From contig JAQXNX010000014.1 in the NCBI GenBank assembly GCA_029098225.1, forward strand, positions 1-64,000: DNA of 64,000 bases, in the 5' to 3' direction. The notes under the pieces were generated by a model. The model saw only the letters and a program-made list of their open reading frames with translations. It searched no databases and had not been told where the DNA came from. This document shows, piece after piece, positions 51,537 through 59,751 of this stretch; positions within the stretch are counted from its first letter, which is position 1, and each line of letters begins with the position of its first letter. A program made the translations under genes and the position numbers. The stretch is from Spirochaetales bacterium (GTDB taxonomy: Bacteria > Spirochaetota > Spirochaetia > Treponematales > Treponemataceae).

Positions 51537-52436
51537 ATGGATGATTTTAAACCGCTGTTTGAATATGTTGAAAAAAACATTGAAAACAAAATGGGACTAA
51601 AGGAACTTGCAGATTTTATGGGCTACAGTCCTTTTTACATCAGCAGAAAATTTATGGATTTTTACGGCATTCCGATTACCGCTTATGTGCGAATAAGGAA
51701 GCTGCAATATTCTATAAAAGATTTGCTTGCTGACATGAAAGTGATTGATGTTGCCATGAAATATTCCTTTGAATCTCACGAAGGTTTTTCAAGATCGTTC
51801 AAAAGTCTTTTTGGCTCTTCTCCAAAAGATATTAAAAAATATTTGCAGAAGTATGACATTCCGGAGGTTGAACTTTTTGCAAATTATAAAACCAAATCTT
51901 TGGAGGAAGAAAAAATGAGTTTGAGCGATGACATGCACAAAATGATTTATGCGATTCTTGGTAATTCGTTTGAAGAAATGGCAGCGGGCTTTTGTTCTAA
52001 AATTGAGCTTAGCCTGCTGCCGGACAATTGCCTTAAGATTTTTGATGATGGCCGCGGTATCAAACTGGATGACGATGGAGTGGTTCACGAAGAAGTCCTG
52101 CAGAATCTTTTTTCCGGCAAGCCCATTACAAAGCTTGAGTATGCCCAAATGGGAGACCTGCCCTTTGATGACCTTAAGCTTGTAAACTCACTTTGCGAAA
52201 AGCTTACAATAACTGTCTGGCGGAATGGAAAAATCTACGAACAGGATTACATCCGCGGAGTTCCACAGCATTCTGTTATGAACAAAACTAATGATTCCAA
52301 AATCCTGCACGGAACTCAGATTATTCTTAAGCCGGATAGCACGATTTTTGGGGAGAGTGAGTTTTGTAAGGAAAAGCTTCTGGGGTGGATCAGAGAAAAT
52401 TATTCGGGCTTGATGGATAAGGTGAGGATAGATTAG
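51537..52436 (+). CDS. AraC-type HTH fused to a degenerate GyrB-like ATPase domain
   Basis: A 299-residue protein from the ATG after GGAGGAG. Residues 1-105 are an AraC HTH pair (LKELADFMGYSPFYISRKF and VIDVAMKYSFESHEGFSRSF). Residues about 128-290 resemble the N-terminal GHKL ATPase domain of GyrB: DDGRGI near 172-177, VNSLCEKLTITVWRNGKIYEQ-like segment near 218-238, and GTQIILKPDSTIF near 264. The catalytic glutamate is replaced and the GGLHGVG loop is lost. An internal ATG at 51915 after GGAGG could release this part. It may bind a ligand, with no ATP turnover. Confidence 0.72.
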   Translation: MDDFKPLFEYVEKNIENKMGLKELADFMGYSPFYISRKFMDFYGIPITAYVRIRKLQYSIKDLLADMKVIDVAMKYSFESHEGFSRSFKSLFGSSPKDIKKYLQKYDIPEVELFANYKTKSLEEEKMSLSDDMHKMIYAILGNSFEEMAAGFCSKIELSLLPDNCLKIFDDGRGIKLDDDGVVHEEVLQNLFSGKPITKLEYAQMGDLPFDDLKLVNSLCEKLTITVWRNGKIYEQDYIRGVPQHSVMNKTNDSKILHGTQIILKPDSTIFGESEFCKEKLLGWIRENYSGLMDKVRID

Positions 52437-52443
52437 AATTATA

Positions 52444-52505
52444 ACTGTCATGCTGAACTTGTTTCAGCATCTATAAAAAGATCCCGAATCAATTTCGGGA
52501 TGACG
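52444..52505 (+). repeat. Dispersed hairpin element (REP-like, type C)
   Basis: Two adjacent hairpins: TGCTGAA/TTCAGCA and ATCCCGAA/TTCGGGAT. This kind of paired stem with GTCATGCTGAAC and CGGGATGAC ends is widely seen between genes in bacteria. It lies between the AraC-GyrB fusion and a GNAT gene and may also end transcription. Confidence 0.7.
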
Positions 52506-52521
52506 GGACAAGGAGAATAAG

Positions 52522-53277
52522 ATGTTGGCCCAATTACCCGAAGAAAAACGAGATTTGATAAAGCCGCTCTTTTTGAAAAAGCAGCCGAATAATTCTGCGC
52601 TCTGGTGTTATTTGGATGGAAAGATGACGGGCAAGACTTTTGTTGATGACATAGCCGCTCCCACAAAAGCAATCTGCAGGCTGGACATGAGCTGGACTTA
52701 TATCAGCGATGATGCGGATTTGCCCTGGATTGAAGATGTTTTGGGCGAAATTATAAAAAAGGACTGGCTTCAGGTAATTTGGGTTCCGGAGCGAAAAGGA
52801 ACATATCCGCTTAAAGAGTTTGCAAAAATAATTCCGCGCTTTGAGTTTATAGAAAAAAAAGAAGTTTTAGAAAAACCATGTAATGTGGAAATTACTCATT
52901 TTACAAGTGACCTGTTTGACAAGTTGCCGGAAGATTATAAAAACTGGCATTTGCAAAATTATGGAACAAAAGAAGCATTTCTTGAAAAAGCCTTTGGATT
53001 TTATGCTGTAGAAAATGGTGAGGTCTGTTGCGAAAGTGAAGCTGCTTTTACTTGCAAGGGATTTACGGAAATGGGCGTTTACACTTTTGAACCATATCGT
53101 AGACGCGGTTTTGCATTTGCGACTTGTCTTAGAACACTGGAAGAACTTGAAAAGATGGGGCTTAAAGCAATTTGGGCTTGTGATGAAGAGAACGCAGAAT
53201 CTGTTAGGCTTGCAAAACAGCTGGGGTTTGTGAATCCTGTGGAGTATGAGTTTTTGTATTTTCCGACGCGGAATTAA
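52522..53277 (+). CDS. GNAT-family acetyltransferase
   Basis: A 251-residue protein. The C-terminal 110 residues hold the GNAT core with acetyl-CoA loop FEPYRRRGFAFATCLRTLEE near 191-210 and DEENAESVRLAKQLGF near 222-237. The N-terminal half is an extra, family-specific region (LCWYLDG-like). AAGGAG precedes the ATG. The acceptor is unknown. Confidence 0.83.
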   Translation: MLAQLPEEKRDLIKPLFLKKQPNNSALWCYLDGKMTGKTFVDDIAAPTKAICRLDMSWTYISDDADLPWIEDVLGEIIKKDWLQVIWVPERKGTYPLKEFAKIIPRFEFIEKKEVLEKPCNVEITHFTSDLFDKLPEDYKNWHLQNYGTKEAFLEKAFGFYAVENGEVCCESEAAFTCKGFTEMGVYTFEPYRRRGFAFATCLRTLEELEKMGLKAIWACDEENAESVRLAKQLGFVNPVEYEFLYFPTRN

Positions 53278-53286
53278 TTGAATGTG

Positions 53287-53434
53287 GATGCGCAAGGGTA
53301 TGGAGCCACGCCGAAGGCAGCCACTGGACTGAGCGAACTAACGTTAGTTAGTGAGCGAGGGAAGCGGCTGGAGCGATAGCGAAATGGCGGAACACCCGGC
53401 CGGCTCGGAGTATAACGGAGAGCCGAGTGCGCCC
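53287..53434 (+). repeat. Dispersed repeat B, copy 1
   Basis: Begins GATGCGCAAGGGTATGGAGC and ends GCGGAACACCCGGCCGGCTC followed by a GTGCGCCC box. A second copy at 56588 shares both ends and differs in the middle. Several short palindromes (AACTAACGTTAGTT; GGCTCGG../CCGAG) lie inside. It ends 24 bases before a GNAT gene. Confidence 0.8.
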
Positions 53435-53457
53435 AAAATAAAAAAAGGACTATTAAA

Positions 53458-54204
53458 ATGAATCTTATGGATTGTTATATCGAAGAAGATCTCTTTCCAA
53501 AAATTTTTGCGAACTTTGAAGAGAGGGATTATGGGATTCTGTTTTATAATACGGAAAATAAAGATTCTTTTGACTCTAATCATGCAGTGATTTACAGGGA
53601 GCGGATTCAAAATCTGCAGGTGGTGCTTTCTGATATTGCTGACTTTTACAAAGCGAAGGGAAGCCGGCCGATAATTTATCAGTCGATGCTGGATGATAAT
53701 TGGTTTGACGAAATTAAAGATGAACTTGCGGCGGGTGGTTACAAAAGCTGGATTGAAAATCAGGAGTTTATGTTTCTAAAAGAAAAGAACGCGATTGTCC
53801 CCAACCCTCAAATAGAAATCCGCAAGATTGAAAAGTGGACTGAAGAAATTGAAAATGTTTTAATCGAAGCGGAAGAGCCGTGGGAAATCAAGGTTGCAAA
53901 AAAGACTCTGGAATATCCGGGGGCCTGGATGTTTGCGGCGCTTTTGAAGGGGAAACCTGTTGGGCTTTTGTATGGGCATATTTCTGAGAGGGCTTGCCGG
54001 GTTGATTATCTGATTGTTTCTAAGAAATACCGAAGGCTTGGAGCCGGGCGTGCGCTTTTTTGCAGGTATGTGGAATGGTGCAAAGAGATGAGAATAGAAA
54101 ACTGTTACATCTGGCCGGACGGTGAAACTCCAAAAAGGATTTATGAAGAAGGCGGCTACAGGCTCGTAGAAATCTGCAGGGCCGGACGCGCGGTGATGGA
54201 GTGA
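53458..54204 (+). CDS. GNAT-family acetyltransferase
   Basis: A 248-residue protein whose C-terminal part is a GNAT fold: VGLLYGHISERACRVDYLIV, then the acetyl-CoA loop SKKYRRLGAGRALFCRYVEW near 188-207, and IYEEGGYRLVE. The N-terminal half is a diverged, perhaps second, GNAT-like region. AAAGGA precedes the ATG. In the next 115 bases a short frame looks like a coding remnant but is not supported as a gene. Confidence 0.82.
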   Translation: MNLMDCYIEEDLFPKIFANFEERDYGILFYNTENKDSFDSNHAVIYRERIQNLQVVLSDIADFYKAKGSRPIIYQSMLDDNWFDEIKDELAAGGYKSWIENQEFMFLKEKNAIVPNPQIEIRKIEKWTEEIENVLIEAEEPWEIKVAKKTLEYPGAWMFAALLKGKPVGLLYGHISERACRVDYLIVSKKYRRLGAGRALFCRYVEWCKEMRIENCYIWPDGETPKRIYEEGGYRLVEICRAGRAVME

Positions 54205-54318
54205 TGGGGCGGAGGCGTGATTTACACAAATGAATCACTGGAAGCTGTGGCCGAAAAGATTTATTCGGAAGTTATTTAAAAATGATAAATAGAAAAGTTA
54301 TGATATAATTATTCAAAA

Positions 54319-54585
54319 ATGGAAAACATAATTCTGAATACCTGGATAGAAATAAAAAGTGGTCTCAAGGTTCGTTTGTTGTTGAAACCAGGTGACAATG
54401 GCTGCTCTTTTTTGATAATGGAAATAGATGAAAATGGAAGTATCAGCAAAAAAGGTCTGGTAGTAAAGGGGCGGCAGGTTTTCGATAATTCTGGAAAATC
54501 CCTGGATTTTGGCGACGCTTATCCAATCACCACCGACCATGGTAAGCTGATGATTACAAAGCAATTTATTAAAACCTGGTTATAG
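54319..54585 (+). CDS. Small unknown protein
   Basis: An 88-residue soluble protein with beta-strand character (IEIKSGLKVRLLLKPGDNG; SISKKGLVVKGRQVFD). A TATAAT lies 10 bases before the ATG, so the transcript may be nearly leaderless. The gene ends 8 bases before the DinB-like/DUF3795 gene. No family was recognised. Confidence 0.6.
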   Translation: MENIILNTWIEIKSGLKVRLLLKPGDNGCSFLIMEIDENGSISKKGLVVKGRQVFDNSGKSLDFGDAYPITTDHGKLMITKQFIKTWL

Positions 54586-54593
54586 GAAACAAT

Positions 54594-55655
54594 ATGGATA
54601 CAGAATGGTCAAACAAAAACAAAAGGATGCAGGCTCTAATTTCTAAGGAAGCAACTTTTGCTGAAGGAATAAAAGTTCTTCTTGAGTTGCGTGCTGAGAT
54701 TTTTGAACAGATAACTTCTATTGTAAAAACTTTTCCATCTGTGGCTTTTTATCAGATGCCTTTTGGTGTGGGGAAAGGGACTCAGCACACGACATTGGCC
54801 TGGTCACTCTGGCATCTTTTTCGTATTGAAGATATTGTTGTGCACACGTTGATTTTAAAGGAGGAACAAGTTCTTTTGTGTGGTGATTGGTTAGATAAAA
54901 CTAACAGTCAGATTGCCACTACAGGCAACGAGCTAGATGGCGATGCAATGATTACGTTTTCAAAGGCGCTAGATATCAAAGCAACTTATGAATATTGCAA
55001 GACTGTGATGGAGTCCACAAATGAAATGCTGGCGGGCTTACAGTTTGCGGACTTGAAGAGAACCTTCACTGCTGAAGACAAAGAGCGGCTCATTGCCAGC
55101 AAATGCGTTAGCCAGGATGAAAGTTCCGTCTGGCTGATTGACTACTGGTGTGGCAAGAATATCAAAGGGCTTATCCAGATGCCATTATCCCGCCACTGGA
55201 TTATGCATGTGGAAGCCATGCGACGCATCAAAAACAAACTGTGTCAGCAGGCAAAGAAGGGCGTAGATCAGATTGCCTATTGCGGGCTTTCCTGCGGTCA
55301 TTGCTTTCTGACTGCCTGGTGTGGTTCTTGCAGAACAATTTACAATACCTGTTCTTTTGCCACCTGCTCGCCGGATGGAGTTTGTCCTAACACAGCCTGC
55401 TGCAAAGAAAAAGATCTGAACGGCTGTTACGAATGCAGCGAGCTTTATGACTGCAAGAAAGGCTTTTACTCGCTCGGGAAGGATACAAATGCGATAAGGG
55501 CAATGGCGCTCTTTATACAAAAATACGGCAAAAAAGAATTGCTTCGCGTTATGGATACAATGCATTCAAAAAAGAAGTTTGAAAAAATTCAGGAAGTCCT
55601 TGGCAGCGAAATTGACGAGGGCTTAAAGATTTTGGAAGAATGGAGAAATAAATAA
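54594..55655 (+). CDS. DinB-like domain fused to DUF3795
   Basis: A 353-residue fusion. Residues 1-215 resemble a DinB-type four-helix domain with histidines at HTTLAWSLWHLFRIEDI near 64-80 and SRHWIMHVEAMRRIK near 201-215, likely a metal site. Residues 228-300 are the cysteine-rich DUF3795 (YCGLSCGHC, CRTIYNTC, CCKEKDLNGCYECSE). Thirteen cysteines or so imply zinc or iron-sulfur binding. TAGGA precedes the ATG; the next gene overlaps its stop (TAATG). Confidence 0.82.
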   Translation: MDTEWSNKNKRMQALISKEATFAEGIKVLLELRAEIFEQITSIVKTFPSVAFYQMPFGVGKGTQHTTLAWSLWHLFRIEDIVVHTLILKEEQVLLCGDWLDKTNSQIATTGNELDGDAMITFSKALDIKATYEYCKTVMESTNEMLAGLQFADLKRTFTAEDKERLIASKCVSQDESSVWLIDYWCGKNIKGLIQMPLSRHWIMHVEAMRRIKNKLCQQAKKGVDQIAYCGLSCGHCFLTAWCGSCRTIYNTCSFATCSPDGVCPNTACCKEKDLNGCYECSELYDCKKGFYSLGKDTNAIRAMALFIQKYGKKELLRVMDTMHSKKKFEKIQEVLGSEIDEGLKILEEWRNK

Positions 55656-56074
55656 TGACAAAAATAGAATACGTAACATCAAATGATAAAGCCTTTTGGT
55701 ACAGGTTGGACAAGCACTTGCCGGAAAAAGAATTTGAAAACAAGGTTGCCAGCAAACAAGGCTACGTCCTTTTTGCAGATGACAGGCCGGTTGGACTTTT
55801 ACGCTATAATTTGTTTTGGGATAACACTCCTTTTTGCACAATGCTTTTTATAGACTATCCAGAACAGCATAAGGGCTACGGGAAACAATTGTTGAAACAT
55901 TGGGAGGAGGACATGAAGGCACAAGGCTACGGTATGGTTTTGACTTCAACTCAGGTTGATGAAACAGCCCAGCACTTTTATAGAAAAAACGGTTACAAAG
56001 ATTGCGGCAGTCTTATAATGAATATCCCGGGCTATGAACAGCCTATGGAAATGTTTTTTAGCAAAGGATTGTAA
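55655..56074 (+). CDS. GNAT-family acetyltransferase
   Basis: A 139-residue GNAT protein: DDRPVGLLRYNLFW, the acetyl-CoA loop EQHKGYGKQLLKHWEED near 69-85, and DETAQHFYRKNGYKDCG near 101. It starts on the stop codon of the DinB-like/DUF3795 gene (1-base overlap) with GGAG upstream, so the two are coupled. The acceptor is unknown. Confidence 0.86.
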   Translation: MTKIEYVTSNDKAFWYRLDKHLPEKEFENKVASKQGYVLFADDRPVGLLRYNLFWDNTPFCTMLFIDYPEQHKGYGKQLLKHWEEDMKAQGYGMVLTSTQVDETAQHFYRKNGYKDCGSLIMNIPGYEQPMEMFFSKGL

Positions 56075-56077
56075 AAT

Positions 56078-56584
56078 ATGAACATGAAATTACGACCATA
56101 TAAACCCGAAGATTCTCAAATCATCTGCAGCTGGGTAAAGGATGAAAAAACTTTGTTCCAGTGGTCGGCAGATAGAATCGGGAAGTTTCCTTTACATGGA
56201 AACGAGTTAAATGAAAATTACGCAGATAGAAAAGCCGGCCTGGATTTTTTCCCGCTTACTGCAGTTGATGAAAAAGAAAATGTAATCGGGCACCTCTTTG
56301 TTTTAATTCCTGATGAGAACGTGAAGACGACAGTGCGTTTTGGTTTTGTAATTGTCTCGCCCGAAATCCGAGGCAAAGGTTACGGCAAGAAAATGCTTGA
56401 GCTTGCGATCGAGTATGCAAAGAAAGAATTGAAGGCTACAAAAGCAACGCTGGGAGTTTTTGCAAATAATCCAAAAGCACAGGTTTGTTATGAAGCTGTG
56501 GGCTTTAAGCCATTCAGCAAAAGAATTATGAAGATTCTTGGTACTGACTGGGAATGTATTGATATGGAATTAGAGTTGAAGTAG
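56078..56584 (+). CDS. GNAT-family acetyltransferase (RimJ/RimL-like)
   Basis: A 168-residue GNAT protein of the RimJ/RimL-like type: LRPYKPEDSQIICSW at the start, VSPEIRGKGYGKKMLELAIEYA with the acetyl-CoA loop near 94-101, and NPKAQVCYEAVGFKPF near 128. AAAGGA precedes the ATG, 3 bases after the previous stop. The acceptor is unknown. Confidence 0.87.
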   Translation: MNMKLRPYKPEDSQIICSWVKDEKTLFQWSADRIGKFPLHGNELNENYADRKAGLDFFPLTAVDEKENVIGHLFVLIPDENVKTTVRFGFVIVSPEIRGKGYGKKMLELAIEYAKKELKATKATLGVFANNPKAQVCYEAVGFKPFSKRIMKILGTDWECIDMELELK

Positions 56585-56587
56585 GAA

Positions 56588-56730
56588 GATGCGCAAGGGT
56601 ATGGAGCACCTGCGAAGCAGCCGACCACAGGGATTGGTGGTTGAGTTTATCGAAACCACCATGACCGAGGACGGTGAGCGTTAGCGAAGTGCGGAACACC
56701 CGACTGGCTCGAAGAGCCAGATGCGCCCGG
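56588..56730 (+). repeat. Dispersed repeat B, copy 2
   Basis: Same ends as copy 1 at 53287 (GATGCGCAAGGGTATGGAGC; GTGCGGAACACCCG, then ATGCGCCC). The middle is different and holds a GGTGGTTGAG/CAACC-like palindrome (GGTGGTT..AACCACC). It ends 9 bases before a GNAT start codon. Confidence 0.8.
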
Positions 56731-56739
56731 GAGAAAAAA

Positions 56740-57261
56740 ATGATTATAAAGGATCTGGACTACAAAAAATATAAGGGCCAAAAATATCAGGCGGAGATTC
56801 TTTCGGATAGATTTCTTTCTATTGAAACGGAGGGCGAAGGTTTTGCCATTAAGTGGGTGATGAGCGGGGAGCCTCTAAGAATGACGCTTAATGAAGATTT
56901 GCTGTCGGACTGGCTGGAAAATCCTGTTGCTTATGGGGCTTTTGAGGGCAACAAGCTTATTGGCATGGTTGAAGGATTTTTAGAAAAATGGAACAACCGG
57001 TTCAGAATTGCTAACATCTGCGTGTTTGAGCAAGCTAACAGAAGAAGCGGGATTGGCACAAAACTCATGGAGACTATCTTAAAGGCTGCTGAAAAAAGTG
57101 GCGCCCGGATGGTGGTGCTCGAAACTCAAACCTTTAACTTTAAGGCAATTTCATTTTATAAAAAACACGGGTTTGAGATTATTGGCTTTGACAGGTATGC
57201 CTACTCCAACTGCGGGCCGGAAGAACATAACATGCGGGTGGAGATGGGGAAGATAATGTGA
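56740..57261 (+). CDS. GNAT-family acetyltransferase
   Basis: A 173-residue GNAT protein started at the ATG behind GGGAG; longer frames would run into repeat B. The core is complete: EGNKLIGMVEGF, NICVFEQANRRSGIGTKLME with acetyl-CoA loop near 104-109, and TQTFNFKAISFYKKHGFE near 131. The acceptor is unknown. Confidence 0.87.
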   Translation: MIIKDLDYKKYKGQKYQAEILSDRFLSIETEGEGFAIKWVMSGEPLRMTLNEDLLSDWLENPVAYGAFEGNKLIGMVEGFLEKWNNRFRIANICVFEQANRRSGIGTKLMETILKAAEKSGARMVVLETQTFNFKAISFYKKHGFEIIGFDRYAYSNCGPEEHNMRVEMGKIM

Positions 57262-57315
57262 GCGCAATATAATCATATAGAATGGACCGAGCAGACTGTG
57301 GGTGAGGAGAATAAA

Positions 57316-57969
57316 GTGGTAAACAACCTTGTACAAGAAGCAAATGAACTCCTGAAAAAAGGCGGTTTTAATTATGCCTTCTGCGGCGGGCAAGCGCTAG
57401 ATATGTTTCTTGGTTATGAAAGCCGTGTGCATGGTGATATTGATATCTGTGTCTTCTGGGAGGACCGGGACAGAATAATTGAGTATATGCTGTCGAAGGG
57501 CTACAAAGTTTACGAAATGCTTGGCGGCGGTAGAGCTCATCCAATTACCAGTACCGCCGGGCTGGTCCGACTTAAGAAAAATATTTTCTGCTGTCTGGAA
57601 GACTGTCCGCTTGTGAAGACCTATCCTGTTGAGGAAGACGGAAACTGCTGGATGGAGTTTTTTCATGTTGGGCAGACAAAGCTTGATTATATTGAATTTC
57701 TTTTTAATGACAAAAGTCCGACCCATTTTGAATATTCGCGAAACAGGGAAATCTCAGTTGAACTTTCGCAGGCTATCTTGTTTGTAGAGGGCATTCCATA
57801 TCTAGCGCCCGAGATTATTCTTCTTTACAAATCAACAGACGCAGACCGCGAGGGGTATCAACAGGATTTTGAACTTGCCTACCAAGCCATGAGCGATGAA
57901 CAAAAGCAGTGGCTGCAGAATGCACTTGAGCGTGAATTTCCGGAAGGGCATATATGGATTATTAAATAA
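57316..57969 (+). CDS. Nucleotidyltransferase (aminoglycoside adenylyltransferase-like)
   Basis: A 217-residue protein started at the GTG after GAGGAG (an earlier in-frame GTG overlaps that site). The polymerase-beta-like catalytic motif GGQALDMFLGYESRVHGDID near residues 24-43 has the DxD pair, and YLAPEIILLYKSTDADREGY near 168 fits ANT(2'')/MNT-type enzymes. It may modify an antibiotic or another small molecule; the substrate is unknown. Confidence 0.78.
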   Translation: MVNNLVQEANELLKKGGFNYAFCGGQALDMFLGYESRVHGDIDICVFWEDRDRIIEYMLSKGYKVYEMLGGGRAHPITSTAGLVRLKKNIFCCLEDCPLVKTYPVEEDGNCWMEFFHVGQTKLDYIEFLFNDKSPTHFEYSRNREISVELSQAILFVEGIPYLAPEIILLYKSTDADREGYQQDFELAYQAMSDEQKQWLQNALEREFPEGHIWIIK

Positions 57970-58008
57970 AAAAAATGATAAATCTTGCACAGTTTGACAG
58001 ACTAAAGA

Positions 58009-58115
58009 AAGGGGGGAAGTCTCCCCCTCGCTCCAGCCTCCTCGGACGTCAAGACGTCCTGCGGTGGCTTTCGCTACCCCTCTGCGGGGCTCAAACGCCG
58101 CCCCGCAACGCCCGC
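58009..58115 (-). repeat. GC-rich dispersed repeat A, copy 6
   Basis: Inverse orientation: GGGGGGAAGTCTCCCCC at the left, GCTACCCCTCTGCGGGGC inside and CCGCAACGCCCGC at the right. The central variable part contains GGACGTC/GACGTCC. It separates the nucleotidyltransferase from the convergent methyltransferase gene. Confidence 0.8.
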
Positions 58116-58219
58116 TAAAAATACAGTTGCTGGGGCTATTCTCACGTAAAGATAGTGAGACTTCATCTTATTAAACATTATTGTTTACACGTAATAAAAT
58201 TCCGCGGCTTTCTGTTTTA

Positions 58220-58876
58220 CTACAGCTTTCTAAAATTCATAACCTCCACCTTCTCCAGCGCATTAAAAGTTATTGTGCCTTTTTTGATGTAGTAGAGGGT
58301 GTGGCATTTTTCCCAGTGGACGCCTTTCTGGGGGCAGGTGCCGGCATATTCAAAACCGTATTCTGCAAGTTCAGCTTTAATTTTTACGGGGGTGTAGGTT
58401 TCCTTTTTTCCTTCATGGTCGCGCCAGTTGTTCAGGTGGACTGGAAGAATGGAAAGACAGGCTCCTCTTTTTAGAATGCGATGAGATTCTTCGTAAAGCA
58501 TGTACTTGCCTTTGCCGTCGCCACCGTGAAGAGCATCATAGAGCAGCACTAAATCCAGAGAGTTGTCCTGAAAATCCTGAAGATTATGAACTTCCTTATT
58601 GATTAAGGTGATGTTTTTGATTCCGCGTGCCGCAATTTTTTCGCCTACTTCTTTCTGGCATATCGGGTTGCAATCAATGCCGTAGATTTTTCCATTGGGG
58701 TAGGCATTGCTCAAGGCAAAAAGATTTTCTCCAAAGCCATAGCCAAAATCAAGCACAGTCGGAGAGCCCTTTACATGGGGTGCAAGTGGCATCTGGGCAA
58801 ACAAATCCCTGCCGTCAGTTTTTTCCCAAAGGGCAATGTCATCGTATAGTTTTTCGTTTGTGTTTGAATAGTTCAT
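58220..58876 (-). CDS. SAM-dependent class I methyltransferase
   Basis: A 218-residue protein with a Rossmann-like methyltransferase fold: motif I VLDFGYGFGENLFAL near residues 41-55, YGIDCNP near 64, and LDLVLLYDALHGG near 108 followed by ILKRGACLSIL. The substrate is unknown. It starts 12 bases after the XRE gene and is co-transcribed with it. Confidence 0.85.
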   Translation of the reverse strand: MNYSNTNEKLYDDIALWEKTDGRDLFAQMPLAPHVKGSPTVLDFGYGFGENLFALSNAYPNGKIYGIDCNPICQKEVGEKIAARGIKNITLINKEVHNLQDFQDNSLDLVLLYDALHGGDGKGKYMLYEESHRILKRGACLSILPVHLNNWRDHEGKKETYTPVKIKAELAEYGFEYAGTCPQKGVHWEKCHTLYYIKKGTITFNALEKVEVMNFRKL

Positions 58877-58888
58877 TATGCGCTCCCT

Positions 58889-59557
58889 CTACCTACACGC
58901 TATATAAATATCCATGCTCTCGCCATCGGTTTCAAAACAGGGGATTACTCCCTCAGCAGACTGAACAAGGCCATTGGTTCTCATAAAATCTCCAAGCGTT
59001 TGATAGGCGCCCGGAATTGTCACAAATGGATTTTCAAAAGGACGTTCAACGTGAATTGCCGCATATTTATGAGCCGGCTGTTCTTTGATTTTGCAACCCT
59101 GAGTCACAACTCCATCAGGCAGAATCAAAGCGGCCGTGTATCCGTGCATGTTAAAGACGTTGATTTGCTCCTGAGAAAGATTTGGAAAATCCCAGCCGAT
59201 AACGCGGGGAACTTCTATTCCATTTTCTTTTGCAAGCCTGTACATTCTGTCAATCGCATCCCTTTCGGGCTCAGTGCTGATTACCGTGTGCTCCACATAA
59301 CTAAAGCCGGGAACTTCTTCAAGCCGCAGGTTTGAGTATGCATCGCTCTGCTTATCCATTTCATCTCTAAAAAGATTATCCAGAGAACAGTTAAAGATTT
59401 TGCAGATTTCAAGCGCTTTTTCCATCTCGGGATTTGCCGCATCTATTTCCCATTTTGAAATTGTCTGACGGCTTACGTTCAGTTTTTCTGCCAAAGCTTC
59501 CTGAGTCATATTCCCGCTAAGCTTTCTAAAATATTGAAGATTCTTTCCAAAATTCAT
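58889..59557 (-). CDS. XRE regulator with GyrI-like effector domain
   Basis: A 222-residue protein. Residues 1-65 are an XRE HTH (TQEALAEKLNVSRQTISKWE). Residues about 75-222 look like a GyrI/AraC effector-binding domain (EEVPGFSYVEHTV; KYAAIHVERPFENP; GVIPCFETDGESMDIYIACR), which binds small hydrophobic ligands. GGAGG precedes the ATG. It probably controls itself and the downstream methyltransferase gene. Confidence 0.85.
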   Translation of the reverse strand: MNFGKNLQYFRKLSGNMTQEALAEKLNVSRQTISKWEIDAANPEMEKALEICKIFNCSLDNLFRDEMDKQSDAYSNLRLEEVPGFSYVEHTVISTEPERDAIDRMYRLAKENGIEVPRVIGWDFPNLSQEQINVFNMHGYTAALILPDGVVTQGCKIKEQPAHKYAAIHVERPFENPFVTIPGAYQTLGDFMRTNGLVQSAEGVIPCFETDGESMDIYIACR

Positions 59558-59751
59558 AACTGACCACGCCTCCTATAAAAACTCCGTGTTAGCGGCACTG
59601 CGTTGTAAATATAGATTAACAAAGATGCGCTGTTACTTCCACCAATCGCCAGGTGCTTTTTAGAAGGATTGTGCAACTTCAGGTTGCGGGAATATGATTA
59701 GAAGAATTGTGATATTTTACCACTCCATCATTTTTGTCATTGACATGTGGC

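Noticed and set aside
54205..54282. Short coding-like frame after the GNAT gene (VIYTNESLEAVAEKIYSEVI)
   Set aside because: It has protein-like composition but no start signal and no recognised family; it could be a remnant or chance.
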